DNA of 64,000 nucleotides from Streptomyces sp. ISL-11 (GTDB lineage: Bacteria; Actinomycetota; Actinomycetes; Streptomycetales; Streptomycetaceae). The notes under the pieces are model-generated. The model worked only from the letters and a program-made list of their open reading frames with translations, searched no databases and was not told the DNA's origin. Shown piece by piece: positions 61,938 through 64,000 of the stretch. Position numbers and translations under genes: made by a program. The stretch lies in the NCBI RefSeq assembly GCF_018614525.1, contig NZ_JAGGOL010000070.1:49079-113078 (forward strand), written 5' to 3'. Within the stretch, counting starts at the first letter, position 1. Each line of letters starts with the position of its first letter.

Positions 61938-62020
61938 CCGGCTTCCCGCCGGGGCCGGGGCGTGGGGGACAATGGCCGGGATCGTACGCACATGTGCCCT
62001 CGGACAGGAGACCGCCTCCC

Positions 62021-62212
62021 ATGCCCCGCCTCGCTCTCTACGCCATCGCCGTCTGCGTCCTGGCGGCCGTGGCGGCCGTCGTCTCCTTCGCTCAGGGCAG
62101 CTGGCTCGGCATCGTCTGGATCCTGCTCCTCGGCGTCTCGTCCAACATCGCCTGGTACTACGTGCGCAAGGCGAAGAACGACCGCGCGGCGAAGGAGAGC
62201 GGCCAGGGCTGA
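62021..62212 (+). CDS. Small two-helix membrane protein
   Basis: 63 residues: ARLALYAIAVCVLAAVAAVVSF-type first helix (about 3-23), GSWLGIVWILLLGVSSNIAW second helix, and a basic tail (YYVRKAKNDRAAKESGQG). It follows npdG by 83 bp with GGAG 10 bases before the ATG. Conserved small membrane proteins of this shape are frequent in Streptomyces; function unknown. Confidence 0.7.
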   Translation: MPRLALYAIAVCVLAAVAAVVSFAQGSWLGIVWILLLGVSSNIAWYYVRKAKNDRAAKESGQG

Positions 62213-62350
62213 GCTCAGCCACAATCAAGCCTGTCCGGCGGATCATGTGAGTGGGCACTGCGGGCCGTGTCGTGCGCACCACCGCTGCGCGGCGGTGTCC
62301 TCAAGCGCCGGACGGGCTTGATTGCGGCTGAGCTCAGCCACAATCCAGCC
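62207..62350. repeat. REP-like cluster with direct and inverted repeats
   Basis: GGCTGAGCTCAGCCACAATC occurs at 62207 and again at 62326. Inside, CAATCAAGCC-GTCCGGCG (62222-62240) is inverted against CGCCGGACGGGCTTGATTG (62306-62324). The rest of the stretch to 62,462 is further GC-rich hairpins; no gene is seen in it. Confidence 0.7.
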
Positions 62351-62462
62351 CGTTGGGGGCACCTCCCAGCGGTAGCTGGGGGAGATTGAGGACGCGCCCG
62401 CAGGGCGCCCGCCGCCGCAGGCGGCAAAGACGGCCCGCAGCCGAAGGTCCGCCGGACACGGC

Positions 62463-63269
62463 CTAGTCGACGACGATTCCGCTGAGCGGCGGGATGTCCG
62501 GGACACCCTCCCAGAAGCGGAACAGCTGCTGACCCCAGTAGGTGTCCCACAGCTTCACGCCCAGGGCGTCCAGCACCGCGTCGATCATGTCGAAGAACGC
62601 GTCGCCCACGCCGGGGATCTGCAGGACGCCGAAGATGACGAGTATCCCGAACGGGGCCAGGGGATCCAGCTGCCGCCGCACCTTGTACGACAGCCACGGC
62701 TCGACCACGCCGTAACCGTCGAGGCCCGGGACCGGCAGGGAGTTCAGGATCGCCGCGGTCACCTGGAGCTGCGCCATGAAGGCGAGCGCGTAGCGGAAGT
62801 GGTCCGGCACGCCGTCCATCGCGCCCAGCCAGAACGGCGCGGTGACCACCAGCGCGAACAACACGTTCGTCAGCGGGCCGGCCGCCGAGATCAGGCTGTG
62901 GCGCCAGCGGCCCCGGATGCGGTGCCGCTCGATGAAGACCGCGCCGCCCGGCAGGCCGATCCCGCCCATGATCACGAAGACCAGCGGCAGCACGATGCTG
63001 AGCAGGGCGTGGGTGTACTTCAGCGGGTCGAGCGTCAGATAACCGCGCGCCCCGACCGAGATGTCACCGCCGTGCAGGGCGGTGCGGGCGTGCGCGTACT
63101 CGTGGAGGCAGAGCGAGACCACCCAGCCCGACACGACGAAGAGGAAGACGGCGAGCCCCGGGTTCGCCGAGAAGTCCGTCCACACCGCCCATATGGAGAC
63201 CGCCATGATGGCGACGAGGGCGAGGAAGACGGGGCTCACCCGCCGTTCGCCGCGGGTCGCTGTAGCCAT
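62463..63269 (-). CDS. Site-2 protease-family zinc metalloprotease (M50)
   Basis: 268 residues, about six membrane segments. Zinc motif HEYAHARTALHGGD (HExxH, residue about 56) and the third ligand in NSLPVPGLDGYGVVEP, in the usual order. YLTLDPLKYTHALLSIVLPL lies between. Proteins of this group cut membrane-embedded substrates such as anti-sigma factors, but the substrate here is unknown. The ATG at 63269 follows a TCAGGAG site. Confidence 0.9.
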   Translation of the reverse strand: MATATRGERRVSPVFLALVAIMAVSIWAVWTDFSANPGLAVFLFVVSGWVVSLCLHEYAHARTALHGGDISVGARGYLTLDPLKYTHALLSIVLPLVFVIMGGIGLPGGAVFIERHRIRGRWRHSLISAAGPLTNVLFALVVTAPFWLGAMDGVPDHFRYALAFMAQLQVTAAILNSLPVPGLDGYGVVEPWLSYKVRRQLDPLAPFGILVIFGVLQIPGVGDAFFDMIDAVLDALGVKLWDTYWGQQLFRFWEGVPDIPPLSGIVVD

Positions 63270-63399
63270 ACGCGTGTGCTCCTGAGGGGTGTGGGGGGTA
63301 CTCGCCGGGCGGGCCCGGCGCGGGGATGTACCGGGCGACGGTACTGGCCGCACCCGGGCTCGGCGCAACCGGTACCGCGACCGGGGTGAGAATGGGTCC

Positions 63400-64000
63400 G
63401 TGCGCTACGGCATCCTCGGTACCACCCAGGCCCATTCCGACGACGGTCGCCCCGCCGCCCTTGGCGGCGCGAGGCTGCGCGCTCTCCTCGCGGCTCTCGC
63501 CCTGCACCCCGGGCGGGCCCGTACCCCCGACGCGCTGATCGACGCGGTCTGGGACGCCGAACCGCCCGCCGACGCGGCGGGCGCCCTCCAGGCACTCGTC
63601 GGGCGGCTGCGGCGCGCGCTCGGTCCCGACGCGGTGGAGTCCGTCGCCGGGGGGTACCGGTTGCGCGCGGTGCCCGACGACGTCGACCTGCACCGCTTCC
63701 AGCGGCTCGCCGACGAGGGCGCGGCGGCCCTCGCCGAAGGCGACCCGTCGAAGGCCGGGGACCTCCTCGACGACGCGCTGGCCCTGTGGCGCGGCCCGGT
63801 CCTGGCCGACCTCCCCGGCCGCCCGGCGCTGGCACCCCGCTACGACGCCCGGCGCCTGGACGCCCGCCGCACGCGCCTGGCCGCCGCGGTCGCCGTGGGC
63901 CGGGCGGGCGAGACCCTCGGCGAGCTGGCCGAACTCTGCGACGAGCATCCGCTGGACGAGCCCCTCCACGCCCTCCGCCTGCGCGCCCTGCGCGCGGCGG
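63400..64000 (+). CDS. SARP/AfsR-type regulator (partial, 3' end outside)
   Basis: 200 residues visible from GTG 63400. The N-terminal winged helix of the OmpR-like trans_reg_C type (LGGARLRALLAALALHPGRA, RTPDALIDAVWDAEPP, LQALVGRLRRALG, GYRLRAVPDDVDLHRFQRLA) is followed by the start of a bacterial transcriptional activation domain (GDLLDDALALWRGPVLADLP, LCDEHPLDEPLHALRLRALR). Longer AfsR-like members continue with NB-ARC and TPR domains; that cannot be judged here. Divergent from the site-2 protease gene. Confidence 0.9.
   Translation, partial: MRYGILGTTQAHSDDGRPAALGGARLRALLAALALHPGRARTPDALIDAVWDAEPPADAAGALQALVGRLRRALGPDAVESVAGGYRLRAVPDDVDLHRFQRLADEGAAALAEGDPSKAGDLLDDALALWRGPVLADLPGRPALAPRYDARRLDARRTRLAAAVAVGRAGETLGELAELCDEHPLDEPLHALRLRALRAA

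Noticed and set aside
60447..62282. A 611-codon read-through frame spanning npdG on the opposite strand
   Set aside because: npdG has a perfect family match on the plus strand; only the part below 61085 has coding character on the minus strand.
58900..62460. CRISPR array considered because of repeated CGCCGGACGGG units
   Set aside because: Only two distant copies, each a hairpin, with no regular spacers and no cas genes.

Overview
The window is chromosomal DNA of a Streptomyces or a very close relative. GC is very high, third positions are almost all G or C, start codons are a mix of ATG, GTG and TTG, and the content is typical of the genus: Tat and lipoprotein exports, an F420 reductase, a SARP-type regulator, high-GC terminators and REP-like intergenic hairpins. 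No tRNA, rRNA or CRISPR array was seen. The one RNA gene is rnpB.

Left part (1-14.4 kb): end of an ABC exporter, an SGNH hydrolase, an MHS-type permease facing a class III CoA-transferase, a GH2 beta-galactosidase, a lactate utilisation operon (lutABC), a YjbQ-like protein, a D-Ala-D-Ala carboxypeptidase, an Lrp/AsnC regulator and a Tat-exported sulfite-oxidase-like enzyme.

Collagen block (14.5-28.65 kb), the most coherent system here: a secreted M9 collagenase, a five-gene oligopeptide ABC transporter, an aminopeptidase P-like M24 peptidase, and genes for hydroxyproline breakdown (three-subunit FAD/2Fe-2S dehydrogenase, DapA-fold deaminase, 4-hydroxyproline epimerase). The three promoters (collagenase, transporter, dehydrogenase operon) carry nearly the same 20-bp operator placed between -35 and -10, so they look like one regulon: cut collagen outside, import peptides, free Pro/Hyp, convert Hyp to alpha-ketoglutarate semialdehyde. 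The block ends abruptly: the epimerase is fused in frame, at about 28,640-28,655, to the C-terminal half of a bifunctional RNase H/histidine phosphatase. Both parent enzymes are broken. The join is either a real large rearrangement or an assembly error.

Core and mobile DNA (29-41 kb): KDPG aldolase, YaaA, an RNB ribonuclease and rnpB are followed by a decayed prophage or integrative element (integrase tail, frameshifted phage genes, methyltransferase and terminase remnants). A 12-bp repeat bounds it and may be the attachment site. Next come a translationally coupled toxin-antitoxin-like operon, a degenerate secreted-protein gene and an IS5-family element that carries an extra gene for a small secreted Gly/Leu-rich peptide.

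Right part (41-64 kb): a MerR/old-yellow-enzyme pair with its operator, small membrane proteins, a PhoD-like phosphatase, a Bcr/CflA pump, an Rsm22-like methyltransferase bracketed by a 288-bp inverted repeat, a dimethylargininase-like enzyme, a TetR regulator with three operators, a prim-pol protein, an EfeUOB iron-uptake operon, a heme oxygenase beside an hmuV remnant (iron boxes precede efeO and the heme oxygenase), methionine aminopeptidase, an MFS transporter, NpdG, a site-2 protease and the start of a SARP regulator.
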